This document shows positions 24,763 through 33,696 of a stretch of DNA of 64,000 nt, piece after piece. Source of the DNA: Geminicoccaceae bacterium. Its GTDB lineage: Bacteria > Pseudomonadota > Alphaproteobacteria > Geminicoccales > Geminicoccaceae. The stretch covers positions 186,001 through 250,000 of the forward strand of contig JANQPX010000035.1 of assembly GCA_028285265.1 (NCBI GenBank). The letters are read 5' to 3'. Each line of letters begins with the position of its first letter. The first letter of the stretch is position 1. The notes under the pieces are model-generated. The model was given only the letters and a program-made list of their open reading frames with translations. It searched no databases and was not told the DNA's origin. A program made the translations under genes and the position numbers.

Positions 24763-25727
24763 ACCACCTCGCCCTTTCTACCGAACTGCAGACCTTGCCA
24801 GTTTTAACGAGCGGACCAGCCATGCAACGCTTCAAAGACATCCTCGTCGTCTATGATGGCAATGTCGGCGCAGAAGATGCGCTCAACCAAGCGATCATGC
24901 TCGCCAAGGCTAACCAGGCCCGGCTGACCTTGGTCGATTTGGTCGAGGAGGGCCGTTATACCGCCCACAGCGTCAATGAGCGGCAGCGGAGACTCAAGCG
25001 GCTCTTACCGGCCATCAAAGCTGACACCATCACCTCGGTCGATGCCAAAGTTCTCGTTGGCATTCCCTTCCTCGAGATCATCAAAGAGGTTCTGAAGAAC
25101 AAGCATGATCTCGTCGTTGCGAGTGCTGAGGGCGGACGTGTAGTCGAAGCGGTCTTCTTCGGCAGTACGGTGACCCATCTCATTCGAAAATGCCCTTGTC
25201 CGGTTTGGATTGTTAAACCAGGTCAACCCGTACCTTACGGGCGCATATTGGCGGCCGTGGACCCCAAGCCTCATGATCTCACAAGCGATGACCTCAACCG
25301 TAAGATCATGGATCTAGCCACATCGCTCGCACGCATGACCAGTGGCAGTCTCGACATTATCCACGCTTGGGATGTCTCCGGTCAGGATCAAGATACGCTG
25401 GCGTCCGAAGCCCCGAGCTCGGTTTATAAAGCGATCCTGCAGCAGCACGAAAACCAACATCGCGAGCGTGTCGAAGCGCTGCTGCAACATTACGACCTCG
25501 ATGACGTGGCTCACCAGCTCCTGTTACCACGCGGCCTTCCCCACAAGAGGATCATCGAAACGGTGCAAGACCACGATGTCGATTTGATCGTCATGGGAAC
25601 AGTCAACAGGACGGGCATTCCAGGCCTGTTGATCGGTAGCGCCGCAGAAACCGTGCTTGAGGCCGCCCATTGCGGTGTTTTGGCCGTTAAGCCGGCTGGC
25701 TTCGCCACGCCGGTGGGACTGCACTGA
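24759..25727 (+). CDS. tandem-domain universal stress protein
   Basis: The 322-residue protein has two Usp domains, similar to E. coli UspE. The first starts MQRFKDILVVYDGNVGAEDA near residue 22, and the second near 175 (GRILAAVDPKPHDL). The second domain ends with the nucleotide-binding pattern GTVNRTGIPGLLIGSAAETV; the first has SAEGGRVVEAVFFGSTVTHL. Such proteins help cells survive starvation and oxidative stress, often by ATP binding. The start at 24759 overlaps the preceding gene; a start at 24822 (MQRFKD) would give the minimal domain and is equally plausible. Confidence 0.9.
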   Translation: MNHLALSTELQTLPVLTSGPAMQRFKDILVVYDGNVGAEDALNQAIMLAKANQARLTLVDLVEEGRYTAHSVNERQRRLKRLLPAIKADTITSVDAKVLVGIPFLEIIKEVLKNKHDLVVASAEGGRVVEAVFFGSTVTHLIRKCPCPVWIVKPGQPVPYGRILAAVDPKPHDLTSDDLNRKIMDLATSLARMTSGSLDIIHAWDVSGQDQDTLASEAPSSVYKAILQQHENQHRERVEALLQHYDLDDVAHQLLLPRGLPHKRIIETVQDHDVDLIVMGTVNRTGIPGLLIGSAAETVLEAAHCGVLAVKPAGFATPVGLH

Positions 25728-25840
25728 CAAACGAACGTGGTTGTCCCGCTCAAGCTTGAAACGATGGCGTCCTGACATCAGCCCTGCTGAAAGAGGCAAG
25801 GCCTTGGTCAGGTCGCGTCAGCGGCAGCTCGCTCTTCTGA

Positions 25841-26566
25841 TTAAGTGCCGGACGGATCGCGCACAAAGATTCCGTCGATTTCCAACATCCGTCCGAGCTT
25901 TCGCTCGAAATAGCCGGGCAGCACCAGGTGAAGGCTGAGCCCATCGGTTTTGAGCCGCTCTATCATGGTGAGATAACTGTGCTCGCCTGCATAAATCGGG
26001 AGGAGCGACATTTCAAGTTGGATGCCGATGAGCTGAGGTAACAGCGCTGTGGCACCATCGAGGACTTGTGGCTCGAAGCCCTGCGTGTCAACCTTGAGGA
26101 AGGTCTTGTCGACCCCGTCGACATAATCTCCGATGATGCTGTCCAAGCGGTGGATGGGAACGCGCTCAATCGATTCGACGGCGGAGCTTGGTGAGATGTC
26201 GCGCATGAGGTCGGACTGCGGGAGGATCGAGCTCATGTCCGTTTCGGCAGAGACCTGGATATCGATCTCACCATCGGCGTCGCCGACGGCCATTCGCGGC
26301 GCCACGATCCATCGGGGATCAGATGCAGACTGCAACAATAATTGCGCATGTGCGCTCGCAAGAGGCTCGAAGGAGATGATGCGGCCTTCGTAGCCCCAAT
26401 CGCGTAGCCGCTGACCGTACTGGCCGATATTGGCGCCGACATCCAAGACCGTTTCGATCTGATGATATTGGAGGAGTGCGACGAGCTGGGCGTTGGGAGA
26501 CTTGGCCTTCTTCCGTGGCGTCAGATCATAGCCGAGACGGCGTGCGATATGTCGGAGCCAGATCAA
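25841..26566 (-). CDS. FkbM family methyltransferase
   Basis: The 241-residue SAM-dependent methyltransferase has motif I in VLDVGANIGQYGQRLRDWG near residue 42, the acidic SFEPLASAHAQL that follows, and the FkbM-specific FLKVDTQGFEPQVLDGA near 156. Family members O-methylate sugars, polyketides or polysaccharides; no sugar cluster is nearby, so the substrate is unknown. It starts one base after the cyclase stop codon and is probably in the same operon. Confidence 0.9.
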   Translation of the reverse strand: MIWLRHIARRLGYDLTPRKKAKSPNAQLVALLQYHQIETVLDVGANIGQYGQRLRDWGYEGRIISFEPLASAHAQLLLQSASDPRWIVAPRMAVGDADGEIDIQVSAETDMSSILPQSDLMRDISPSSAVESIERVPIHRLDSIIGDYVDGVDKTFLKVDTQGFEPQVLDGATALLPQLIGIQLEMSLLPIYAGEHSYLTMIERLKTDGLSLHLVLPGYFERKLGRMLEIDGIFVRDPSGT

Positions 26567-26567
26567 T

Positions 26568-27767
26568 TTAAGCGGCCCGCTTGGGAAGGCTAAAGACTTC
26601 GATCTCGTCTGGAATGCCTTTTAAGCGGTGCTGCCCCTGGCTTTCAAGCGCTATATCAGCATGCAGGTTCTGCTTGAAAGCCTCGGATATCAGGAGATCG
26701 ATACCGAGTTCGGGGCAGAGACCTTCGATACGCGACGCAAGATTGACCGCCGGCCCAATCACGGTGAAGTCGAGACGCTCCGTCGAACCAATATTACCGT
26801 ACATCACCTCGCCAACATGCAGTGCCATGCCGGCGGTAATGCCAGCTTCGCCCTGCTTTGTCCGCCGTTCGTTCAGCGCCAAAAGAGCTCCCTTTGCCGC
26901 AATCGCAGCGTCGAAGGCACGCTGGCAGGCATTCTTGTCCGTGAGGGGGAAGATCGCGAGCACCGCATCACCGATGAATTTGAGAATTTCACCGTCGCAA
27001 TCGGCAATAGGGCCGGTGATCGCATCGAAATAGTCGTTGAGAACGGCCAGGAGTTCATCTCTGCCCTTGGCCTGGGATAATTCGGTGAAGCCACGTAGAT
27101 CCGAGAACCAGATCGCGGCCGGAATGCTCTCACCACTGCCACGGGTAATCTGACCAGACAGAATGCGCTCGCCTGTCTGTCGACCGACATAGGTATTGAG
27201 AATATTGACGGCGATACGTCGATTAAGATGGATCTCGATCAAGAGTCCAAAAATCGGAAGAATGCTCTTGATGAGGGCGACATCACTGTCCCGAAATCCT
27301 CCTGGCCTGTCGGTCGACCATGTGGTGCCATGGATCTTGCCATCACCAAACCTTAGCGGCAGCGCCAGATAGTCCGTCATGCCTTCATCCTGAAGCTCGA
27401 CGAAGCGAGGCAGGGGCAACGTTTCGGCCGGCACCTCGAGGGACTGCCGCAGTTCGTCGACCTCCTGTTCAAAGATGAAGCGAAGTGGACTTCGCTGATA
27501 AAGCGCCGTGTCGCGAATCCCATGTTGTGCGGGGAAAAAACCGACGTCCTCCTGACCACAGTGCCAATAGAACCCGACGCCAAAAAACTGTGGATGCAAG
27601 GTTCGCAAATGCATGGAAGCACGGGCTAGCTGCAGGCCGGCCTCATTGAGGCGCAGACCGAGTTCCTTCAGCGTCGCCGGGCCATCGGGCAGACTCCGTG
27701 CTTCGCCAAGAAGCCAGGAAATGACCGGCCCAGCCGCTGCTGGCGGTGAAAATGAGTAGTCAACCAT
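26568..27767 (-). CDS. class III adenylate/guanylate cyclase
   Basis: The 399-residue protein has an N-terminal sensory region of about 180 residues and a C-terminal cyclase catalytic domain near residues 200-385. Metal-binding aspartates are visible in WFSDLRGFTELS and KFIGDAVLAIFPL, and the transition-state Asn/Arg pair in GPAVNLASRIEGL. The base-selecting Lys in EILKFIGD suggests ATP as substrate, producing cAMP. No membrane segments are obvious. The start at 27767 follows AAAGG; an upstream GTG at 27812 lacks a ribosome-binding site. It lies between the DUF3445 gene and the FkbM gene on the same strand. Confidence 0.9.
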   Translation of the reverse strand: MVDYSFSPPAAAGPVISWLLGEARSLPDGPATLKELGLRLNEAGLQLARASMHLRTLHPQFFGVGFYWHCGQEDVGFFPAQHGIRDTALYQRSPLRFIFEQEVDELRQSLEVPAETLPLPRFVELQDEGMTDYLALPLRFGDGKIHGTTWSTDRPGGFRDSDVALIKSILPIFGLLIEIHLNRRIAVNILNTYVGRQTGERILSGQITRGSGESIPAAIWFSDLRGFTELSQAKGRDELLAVLNDYFDAITGPIADCDGEILKFIGDAVLAIFPLTDKNACQRAFDAAIAAKGALLALNERRTKQGEAGITAGMALHVGEVMYGNIGSTERLDFTVIGPAVNLASRIEGLCPELGIDLLISEAFKQNLHADIALESQGQHRLKGIPDEIEVFSLPKRAA

Positions 27768-27825
27768 CAGCCTTTGCTTCCAATCGATTGTCGGAGACCC
27801 GATGGCGTGCACCCGACAATCGACT

Positions 27826-28698
27826 CTATGTCGATCGCCCTTTCAAGTAGGTGATCAGCGCCGGCATCACATCGGTCAGGTTTTTGTAGATTTGCATTGG
27901 CCTTGGCATCTCATCAAGCCTTGCGAGGAGGGCGTCGGCAGACTCCGACCCATCGATCGCCGCCGCAAGAGGGGCAACATAGGTGCGAATGCCGAAGACG
28001 ACGGCTTTGGTCTGTTGGAGGCGACGAAGCGTTTGGCGCTCGACACGAAGCCATAACTGGTCACCGATCTGATCTGGGCTGATTGTGACTTCATGGCGCC
28101 GATGGGCAGGTGGCAGATAAAGCGAATCGGTGTCGACCAGGCTCCAATTCAGCCGCTCGACAGGACGTTGGGCATCGAGCTTATCGAACAATCGCTCCAC
28201 GGGATTGCCGAGCTGTTCGGCAAAGCCCGGTACCGGCGCGTGGATATCGATCAGCGGCTTGCCCAGCTTTTCTAAAAGGGACCAATGTGCGGGAAAGCAA
28301 AGCACGGCGGCCGTCAGGGCGTAGTGCCCGTGTTGCTGCTGCAGGAGACAGAGATCTTCTTGAACCAATTGTCCTGCTAGGCTCAATGCCGATGTCGCTG
28401 CCCGTCGACATGACCAACCGGTTGCGCGCTCGATCACCTCGTCATCCCCGATCTGATAACGATCGGTGACAACATGCTCCAAATGCTCAAGCAAGAGTGC
28501 CAACAGTTCTTCCTGTGCTGCCTCGGACCCCGGCAAGGCAGTAAGAACATCGCCTGGCCGCTCTTTGATGAGCTGGCGGCGCTCGAACAATTGCTGCGAA
28601 CTATCGTCACCAAACTGAAGCCAGTCGACTGGATCGAGCGCCTTCATCCCCATGGCATGGCGTGAAGCGCTTTTGAAGAACGGCCGATAGTGCGTCAT
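27826..28698 (-). CDS. haem-dependent oxidative N-demethylase family protein (DUF3445)
   Basis: The 290-residue protein matches the DUF3445 family along its length, starting with YRPFFKSASRHAMGMKALDP and the W in VDWLQFGDD. The conserved core includes LCLLQQQHGHYALTAAVLCF and PAHWSLLEKLGKPLIDIHAP. Characterised members are haem enzymes that remove methyl groups from secondary or tertiary amines (for example dimethylamine monooxygenase components), releasing formaldehyde. The redox partner genes usually found with dimethylamine monooxygenase are not adjacent, so the substrate is uncertain. It lies between a LysR gene and the cyclase gene on the same strand. Confidence 0.85.
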   Translation of the reverse strand: MTHYRPFFKSASRHAMGMKALDPVDWLQFGDDSSQQLFERRQLIKERPGDVLTALPGSEAAQEELLALLLEHLEHVVTDRYQIGDDEVIERATGWSCRRAATSALSLAGQLVQEDLCLLQQQHGHYALTAAVLCFPAHWSLLEKLGKPLIDIHAPVPGFAEQLGNPVERLFDKLDAQRPVERLNWSLVDTDSLYLPPAHRRHEVTISPDQIGDQLWLRVERQTLRRLQQTKAVVFGIRTYVAPLAAAIDGSESADALLARLDEMPRPMQIYKNLTDVMPALITYLKGRST

Positions 28699-28844
28699 GT
28701 CAACGTGCTCACAGCGATGAACCGGCGGCCGCCATTATGGTGCATTGGACCGATCAACACAGCCGCTCGACAAGCCCATTGTGCGATTTCCATGTTGTCA
28801 TCGGCGAAAGAGCGCCCGCTTGGGGCGTTGAGCGGTCTTGGTCA

Positions 28845-29765
28845 TCAAGGCGACATAGCCCCGGTACCGATCCCGCCTGTCGGCTCACTGACCTCGGCGA
28901 AAAGCCAGTCGCGAAATGCCTGAACCTTGGGGCGATTGAGGTAATCGGGCGGACACACGAAATAATAGGCATATTCCGCCGGCAACGCGATGTTGAACGG
29001 TCGGACGAGTCGGCCGTTGGCCAGCGCGTCAGCCGCCAAGACGCTCCGGGCAAGGGCAACGCCATCTCCCTGCTCCGCCGCCTGCAAAACAAGGTTGGAA
29101 TGGTGATAATGCGGCCCACGCTCGACATCGACGCTTGATTCACCCACAGCGTTCAACCAACGCCGCCATGTCTCCAGCCCATAGTCGTGAAGGAGCGTAT
29201 GATTGGCGAGATCCGAAGGCTTCTCCAGCCTCGGACCTCGTTCCAAAAGGATGGGCGCGCACACCGGAAAGATCTCTTCGGTCATCAACCGCTCGGCATG
29301 AACACCCGTCCAACGGCCAGCACCATAACGGATCGCCAGATCGACATCGCTTCTGGCAAAATCGACGCTGTCATCAGACGTGGCGATGCGCACATCGATA
29401 TCCGGATGCTGGCTTCGAAAGCGGCCAAGACGTGGCACCAGCCAAATCGCAGCAAATGAATCGAGCATCGTCACAGCTAGGCCGCCAGACTTGTCCTGTC
29501 GCTTGAGGCGGGCGACGGCCGAACCCATCATGGCAAGAGCTTCGCTCACCGCGGGATAAAGCGTCTGTCCGGCATCGGTCAACATCAACGCGCGGTTCAA
29601 GCGTCGAAACAGAGGCAAGCCTAACTCATCCTCAAGCGCTTTGACCTGATGGCTGATGGCGGCTTTGGTCACATGCAATTCGTCAGCGGCGCGCGAGAAG
29701 CTAAGATGCCTCGCAGCCGCTTCGAATGCCCGCATGGCATTCAACGAAGGGAGCCGATTGACCAT
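28845..29765 (-). CDS. LysR family transcriptional regulator, GcvA-like
   Basis: The 306-residue protein has an N-terminal winged helix-turn-helix (LSFSRAADELHVTKAAISHQ near residues 21-40, then VKALEDELGLPLFRR) and a C-terminal LysR effector domain from about residue 95. The pattern MRAFEAAARHLSFSRAADEL and LTDAGQTLYPAVSEAL is typical of GcvA-type regulators. It may control the DUF3445 gene, which begins 146 bases downstream on the same strand. Its own promoter lies in the AT-rich gap of about 210 bases before the DUF1127 gene. Confidence 0.92.
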   Translation of the reverse strand: MVNRLPSLNAMRAFEAAARHLSFSRAADELHVTKAAISHQVKALEDELGLPLFRRLNRALMLTDAGQTLYPAVSEALAMMGSAVARLKRQDKSGGLAVTMLDSFAAIWLVPRLGRFRSQHPDIDVRIATSDDSVDFARSDVDLAIRYGAGRWTGVHAERLMTEEIFPVCAPILLERGPRLEKPSDLANHTLLHDYGLETWRRWLNAVGESSVDVERGPHYHHSNLVLQAAEQGDGVALARSVLAADALANGRLVRPFNIALPAEYAYYFVCPPDYLNRPKVQAFRDWLFAEVSEPTGGIGTGAMSP

Positions 29766-29979
29766 AAAAAAATGCTAAGAAATACTATCCCTCTAGTCAA
29801 TCGTTGTTACAAATTTCAAATTTTTATCATTATAAATCAAACAATTAAACATTGAACCCATACATTCAGATTAGTTTTTCTATACCGATCTACAGAAAAT
29901 GTCGTTTGTTCAGCCCTGTCGGGGATCGTAAATTCGGGGGGTCAAGCACGCAGGTACCGACCATGAGCGGAGAGCAGTG

Positions 29980-30219
29980 ATGAGACAGGCTCAGATCACC
30001 ATTGGACCACGCCGCACCCAGTTCTATCGGCATCGCTCGGCTTTCGGTGGCGCCGCCCTGGGCTCCCTGACACATCTCCTGGACATGGTGCCACGATGGT
30101 TGGACCTTTGGCAGCAACGACAGGCGCTTAGACTCCTCGACGACCGCATGCTGAAGGATGTTGGGCTTAACAAGAGCGACGTCGATCACGAGCTTCGAAA
30201 GCCCTTCTGGCAGCTTTGA
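29980..30219 (+). CDS. DUF1127 small protein
   Basis: The 79-residue protein has a basic N-terminal part and the DUF1127 core near residues 38-70 (WLDLWQQRQALRLLDDRMLK, then DVGLNKSDV). DUF1127 (YjiS-like) proteins are short, Arg-rich and often stress-induced in alphaproteobacteria; some act in RNA or phosphate metabolism, but the role of this one is unknown. A GGAGAG lies just upstream of the ATG at 29980; a GTG directly before it (29977) is also possible. Confidence 0.82.
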   Translation: MRQAQITIGPRRTQFYRHRSAFGGAALGSLTHLLDMVPRWLDLWQQRQALRLLDDRMLKDVGLNKSDVDHELRKPFWQL

Positions 30220-30615
30220 GGTGGCTCTCATGGCTTGAGGATGAGGTGATCGAGCGCTCGAGATGGCCCTGAAAAGACGTCTAGGCAGCATGGCTCATAG
30301 CGCAAGCATGCCTCGCCGAACGAGCGTTGTCGCCGATCAAAGCGGCCACGCCATTGGCAAGATCGACCGGCGTTCCTCGCCAAAAAGGACGGGGCAGCAA
30401 CCGCGCTGGACCCCGGCATGATCAGAGGCACCGTCGACAAAGTCCACGCCAAAACCTCAAGTTGCTCGAATTTTGGCCGTCAAACACGTTAGACCAAAAA
30501 ATCCCGTTGCCATTTCGTCGCAGTCTGATGACACTCAGATGATCAGCCGATGGCCGTTGGTCGATCAACCAGCTGCCATCGGAAGAAAGGTAATAGGATA
30601 AACAGGGAGATCGTG
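30220..30615. other. 396-base leader region of the EF-G-like gene with a hairpin
   Basis: No convincing gene is present. At 30547-30582 a two-tier hairpin is formed by the perfect 8-bp arms CCGATGGC and GCCATCGG with an inner TGGT/ACCA pairing. It ends 33 bases before the ATG of the downstream GTPase gene, so it may be a leader structure in that mRNA. The rest of the region shows nothing I can name. Confidence 0.45.
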
Positions 30616-32664
30616 ATGACGGGAGCCGAAACGGTTCGCAATGTCGCCTTCGTTGGACCCAACGGGTCAGGCAAAACGACGTTGCTCGAGAACCTGCTCT
30701 ATGTCGCTGGCGCTATTTCGCGCAAGGGCAAGACCACCGAAGGCACGACGGTCGGTGATGCGTCGCAAGAGGCGCGCAATCGACATATGGGGGTTGAAGT
30801 CAACGCTGCGTCTTTCGACTATCAAGGTTTACACTTTACGATTCTCGATTGTCCGGGCTCGGTTGAATTCGTGCAGGAGGCCCGAAATGCCCTCCTCGGC
30901 ATAGATGCCGCCGTCGTGGTGGTCGAGCCGGTACCGGAACGCATGATTTCGATTGCGCCCATCCTCAACTATCTCGACAAGAACCAGATCCCCCATCTGG
31001 TCTTCATCAATAAGATGGACCGCTCGGAGGTGCGTTATCGTGATCTCCTGGATAGCTTACGCGCTGTCTCAGACCGCCCTATCGTCCCGCATCAATATGC
31101 AATCGGCCGTGGCGATGACCTGGTCGGCTATATCGATCTGGTGACCGAAAAAGCCTATGCTTACAAGACAGGTGCCCCCTCCGAACCGATCGAGCTCCCG
31201 GACGAATATCAAGAACGCGAGCAAGCGGCGCGCCAGGAAATGCTGGAAACCCTCGCTGACTTCGATGACGACTTAATGGAGCTTCTGCTCGAAGACCAAG
31301 AACCGCCGGCTGACGACATTCTCCGCCACATGCAAAATACGCTCGGTGCGGATCAGATCGTCCCGGTGTTCATGGGCGTCGCGGAGCAGGAAATGGGTGC
31401 CCGCAGGCTCTTAGAAGCTTTGGTCAAAGAAGCCCCGGCACCAACCGTCACCAATAAGCGTCTCGGGATCGATCCGGCGGGCGAGACCATTGTGCAAATC
31501 ATCAAGACTTATCATCTACCCCATGCGGGCAAGCTCTCCCTTGCACGTGTCTGGGCTGGCGAAGTCAAAGATGGAATGACGCTGACGAGCCCTGCCGGCG
31601 GCGATATGCGGCTTTCAGGCGTCTTCAAGATGTTTGGCAATGATCAAAAGCCGATCGGCAATGCCGGGCCCGGGGAAATCGTGGGCCTGGGGCGTTTGGA
31701 CGCCGCCAAGACCGCCGACATTCTGCTCAATGGATCCGGCGGTGCCCCCTCGGAGATCCCGGTTCCACGCGCCTCGCCCCTTAAGCCGATGTATGCCTTT
31801 GCCGTCTCCGCTGAAAACCGGAACGACGAGGTCAAGATGTCCGGCGCCTTCTCAAAGCTGGTCGAGGAGGATCCTAGCCTTCGCTTTGAACAGGATCCGG
31901 AGCTGCATCAAAGCGTCCTTTGGGGGCAAGGCGAGATGCACCTTCGCGTGGCGCTCGACCGTCTCCGGTCAAAGTATCACGTCGACATTAAGGGCGAGGT
32001 GCCAGAGACGCCCTATCGGGAGACCATCAAGAAGAGCGCCGATAGCCATGGACGGCATAAGAAACAGAGCGGAGGACACGGCCAGTTCGGCGACGTCAAG
32101 ATCAAGATCGATCCGAAACCTGCCGGGGCCGGCTTCGAGTTTGTCGACAAAATCGTCGGGGGCGCCGTGCCGCGTCAATATATCCCTGCGGTCGAAGCGG
32201 GCGCGAAAGAGTTTCTGCAACGCGGCCCGCTCGGATTTCCCGTCGTCGATGTCGGTGTCACGCTCTATGATGGTCAATTCCACAGCGTCGATAGCTCGGA
32301 AATCGCCTTCAAAATGGCAACGGCTCTCGCGCTGAAGGAAGGACTGCCTCAATGCCATCCAGTCCTGCTGGAGCCGATCCTGACCGTCAATATCTCCGTG
32401 CCGAGTGACTACACGTCGAAAGTGCTCCAGATCATCTCGGGCAAGCGAGGACAAATACTTGGCTATGACGGGCGTAAGAACTGGCGCGGCTGGGATCAGG
32501 TGCAAGCCCATATCCCCCAAGCCGAGATCCACGATCTGATCATCGATCTCAGATCATCGACCCAGGGTGTTGGCTTCTTCGACTGTCAGCACGACCATTT
32601 CCAACAAGTCCCCGATAAGGTCGCCGAAACCGTTGTCGCCAAACGTCAGGAAAAGGCGGCTTAA
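30616..32664 (+). CDS. elongation factor G-like GTPase
   Basis: The 682-residue protein has the domain order of EF-G, with a G domain (1-260), domain II (about 280-370) and domains III-V. The P loop is GPNGSGKTTL and the guanine motif is NKMD. In switch II the usual DTPGHVDF is replaced by DCPGSVEF, so the catalytic histidine of EF-G is a serine. This fits the EF-G-like paralogue group (PRK12740 type), not the main translocase. A role in ribosome-linked stress is possible but not shown. The ATG at 30616 is preceded by GGGAGA; a longer frame from 30550 is rejected. A strong terminator follows. Confidence 0.9.
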   Translation: MTGAETVRNVAFVGPNGSGKTTLLENLLYVAGAISRKGKTTEGTTVGDASQEARNRHMGVEVNAASFDYQGLHFTILDCPGSVEFVQEARNALLGIDAAVVVVEPVPERMISIAPILNYLDKNQIPHLVFINKMDRSEVRYRDLLDSLRAVSDRPIVPHQYAIGRGDDLVGYIDLVTEKAYAYKTGAPSEPIELPDEYQEREQAARQEMLETLADFDDDLMELLLEDQEPPADDILRHMQNTLGADQIVPVFMGVAEQEMGARRLLEALVKEAPAPTVTNKRLGIDPAGETIVQIIKTYHLPHAGKLSLARVWAGEVKDGMTLTSPAGGDMRLSGVFKMFGNDQKPIGNAGPGEIVGLGRLDAAKTADILLNGSGGAPSEIPVPRASPLKPMYAFAVSAENRNDEVKMSGAFSKLVEEDPSLRFEQDPELHQSVLWGQGEMHLRVALDRLRSKYHVDIKGEVPETPYRETIKKSADSHGRHKKQSGGHGQFGDVKIKIDPKPAGAGFEFVDKIVGGAVPRQYIPAVEAGAKEFLQRGPLGFPVVDVGVTLYDGQFHSVDSSEIAFKMATALALKEGLPQCHPVLLEPILTVNISVPSDYTSKVLQIISGKRGQILGYDGRKNWRGWDQVQAHIPQAEIHDLIIDLRSSTQGVGFFDCQHDHFQQVPDKVAETVVAKRQEKAA

Positions 32665-32699
32665 GATCATGCCTTAGGGGTGAGCAATAGCCATCGATT

Positions 32700-32737
32700 G
32701 CGGGTCCTGATCTCGCCGTTCAGGACCCGCTTTTCTT
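32700..32737 (+). terminator. Rho-independent terminator after the EF-G-like gene
   Basis: A perfect 11-bp stem, GCGGGTCCTGA at 32700-32710 and its complement at 32720-32730, with a 9-base loop is followed by TTTTCTT. It begins 36 bases after the stop codon. Confidence 0.85.
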
Positions 32738-32802
32738 GGCCCCATCAACAAGTTGGCGCCTGCAAGCTACGGCATGGAGGCGCCACCGGGAGGTGCGCAA
32801 TA

Positions 32803-33180
32803 TCAGCCTTCGATATCGTAACCGGCGGCACGCCAAGCGTTCATACCACCGAGCATATTGGTGACCTGCTGAAACCCCATATCCTTCAGGGTCTTACCAG
32901 CAAGCGCAGAACGTCCGCCGGACGCACAAACGACGACCACATGCTTGTCCGGGGTGAGAGAGGGATTGTGCATCGGGCTATTGGAGTCCGCGATGAATTC
33001 CAACAGACCGCGCGAGACGTGAAGGGCTCCAGGGATCTTGCCTTTGGCAACCTCAGCCTCTTCACGAACGTCAAGAATGAGAACGTTGTCAGCTCCAGCA
33101 AGGTCCCTTGCCGCCTCGATGCTCATCGTGTCGATTTCGGCATTGGCTTGCGCCACCATGTCGCCTGCTGACTTCCCCAT
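32803..33180 (-). CDS. single-domain rhodanese-like protein
   Basis: The 125-residue protein is one rhodanese domain. It carries the entry motif LILDVREEAEVAKGKIPGA near residue 34 and the active-site loop VCASGGRSALAG near residue 85, with the catalytic Cys. Such proteins move sulfane sulfur between thiols or to cyanide. No signal peptide is present. The start at 33180 (MGKSAGDMVAQ) is preferred to a longer frame from 33240, which is not conserved. It is divergent from the DUF1330 gene. Confidence 0.88.
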   Translation of the reverse strand: MGKSAGDMVAQANAEIDTMSIEAARDLAGADNVLILDVREEAEVAKGKIPGALHVSRGLLEFIADSNSPMHNPSLTPDKHVVVVCASGGRSALAGKTLKDMGFQQVTNMLGGMNAWRAAGYDIEG

Positions 33181-33314
33181 GCTCCGATTCCTTCGTAGGG
33201 CTGATGATGTTACCGATAAATCATGCCCCCAACGTAGCAAAGTTGTGACAAATTACGATTGCCAACGTTAGTCTGATCGTCGGCATGAAAAAACCACACG
33301 CAATGAGAGGCGAC

Positions 33315-33602
33315 ATGGCGGCATATATCTTGGCACAGCTCGACGTACATGATCCCGAGATGTTCGAGCGCTATCGAGAGAAAGTCGCTCCCTTGGTTGA
33401 AGCCTTCGGCGGTCGCTATATCGTCCGCGGCGGCGAGATCACACCGCTTGAGGGCGAACTTCCCCATTCACGGTTGGTTATTATTGAATTTCAAGATCGC
33501 GAGGCAGCCAAGCGCTGGTATTTCTCCGATGCATACCAGGACATCCTCAAGCTACGCCTCGACAGCGCGCACGGAACGGCGGTGATCGTTGATGGTATCT
33601 GA
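33315..33602 (+). CDS. DUF1330 family protein
   Basis: The 95-residue protein has the dimeric alpha-beta barrel (ferredoxin-like) pattern of DUF1330: AAYILAQLDVHDPEMFERY, then GGRYIVRGGEITPLEGE, and finally RLVIIEFQDREAAKRWYFSD with the terminal YQDIL. The function of the family is not established. The frame begins at 33285 with a plausible ATG, but the ATG at 33315 gives the usual N-terminus. Confidence 0.88.
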   Translation: MAAYILAQLDVHDPEMFERYREKVAPLVEAFGGRYIVRGGEITPLEGELPHSRLVIIEFQDREAAKRWYFSDAYQDILKLRLDSAHGTAVIVDGI

Positions 33603-33696
33603 CAAGCCGTCTTTTTGCCGCTGACAAAACACCGCATCGACATCGCCCCATGGTCTCATCGTCATCGTTAGGCCTTCAGCTGCGGAGACACGATCT

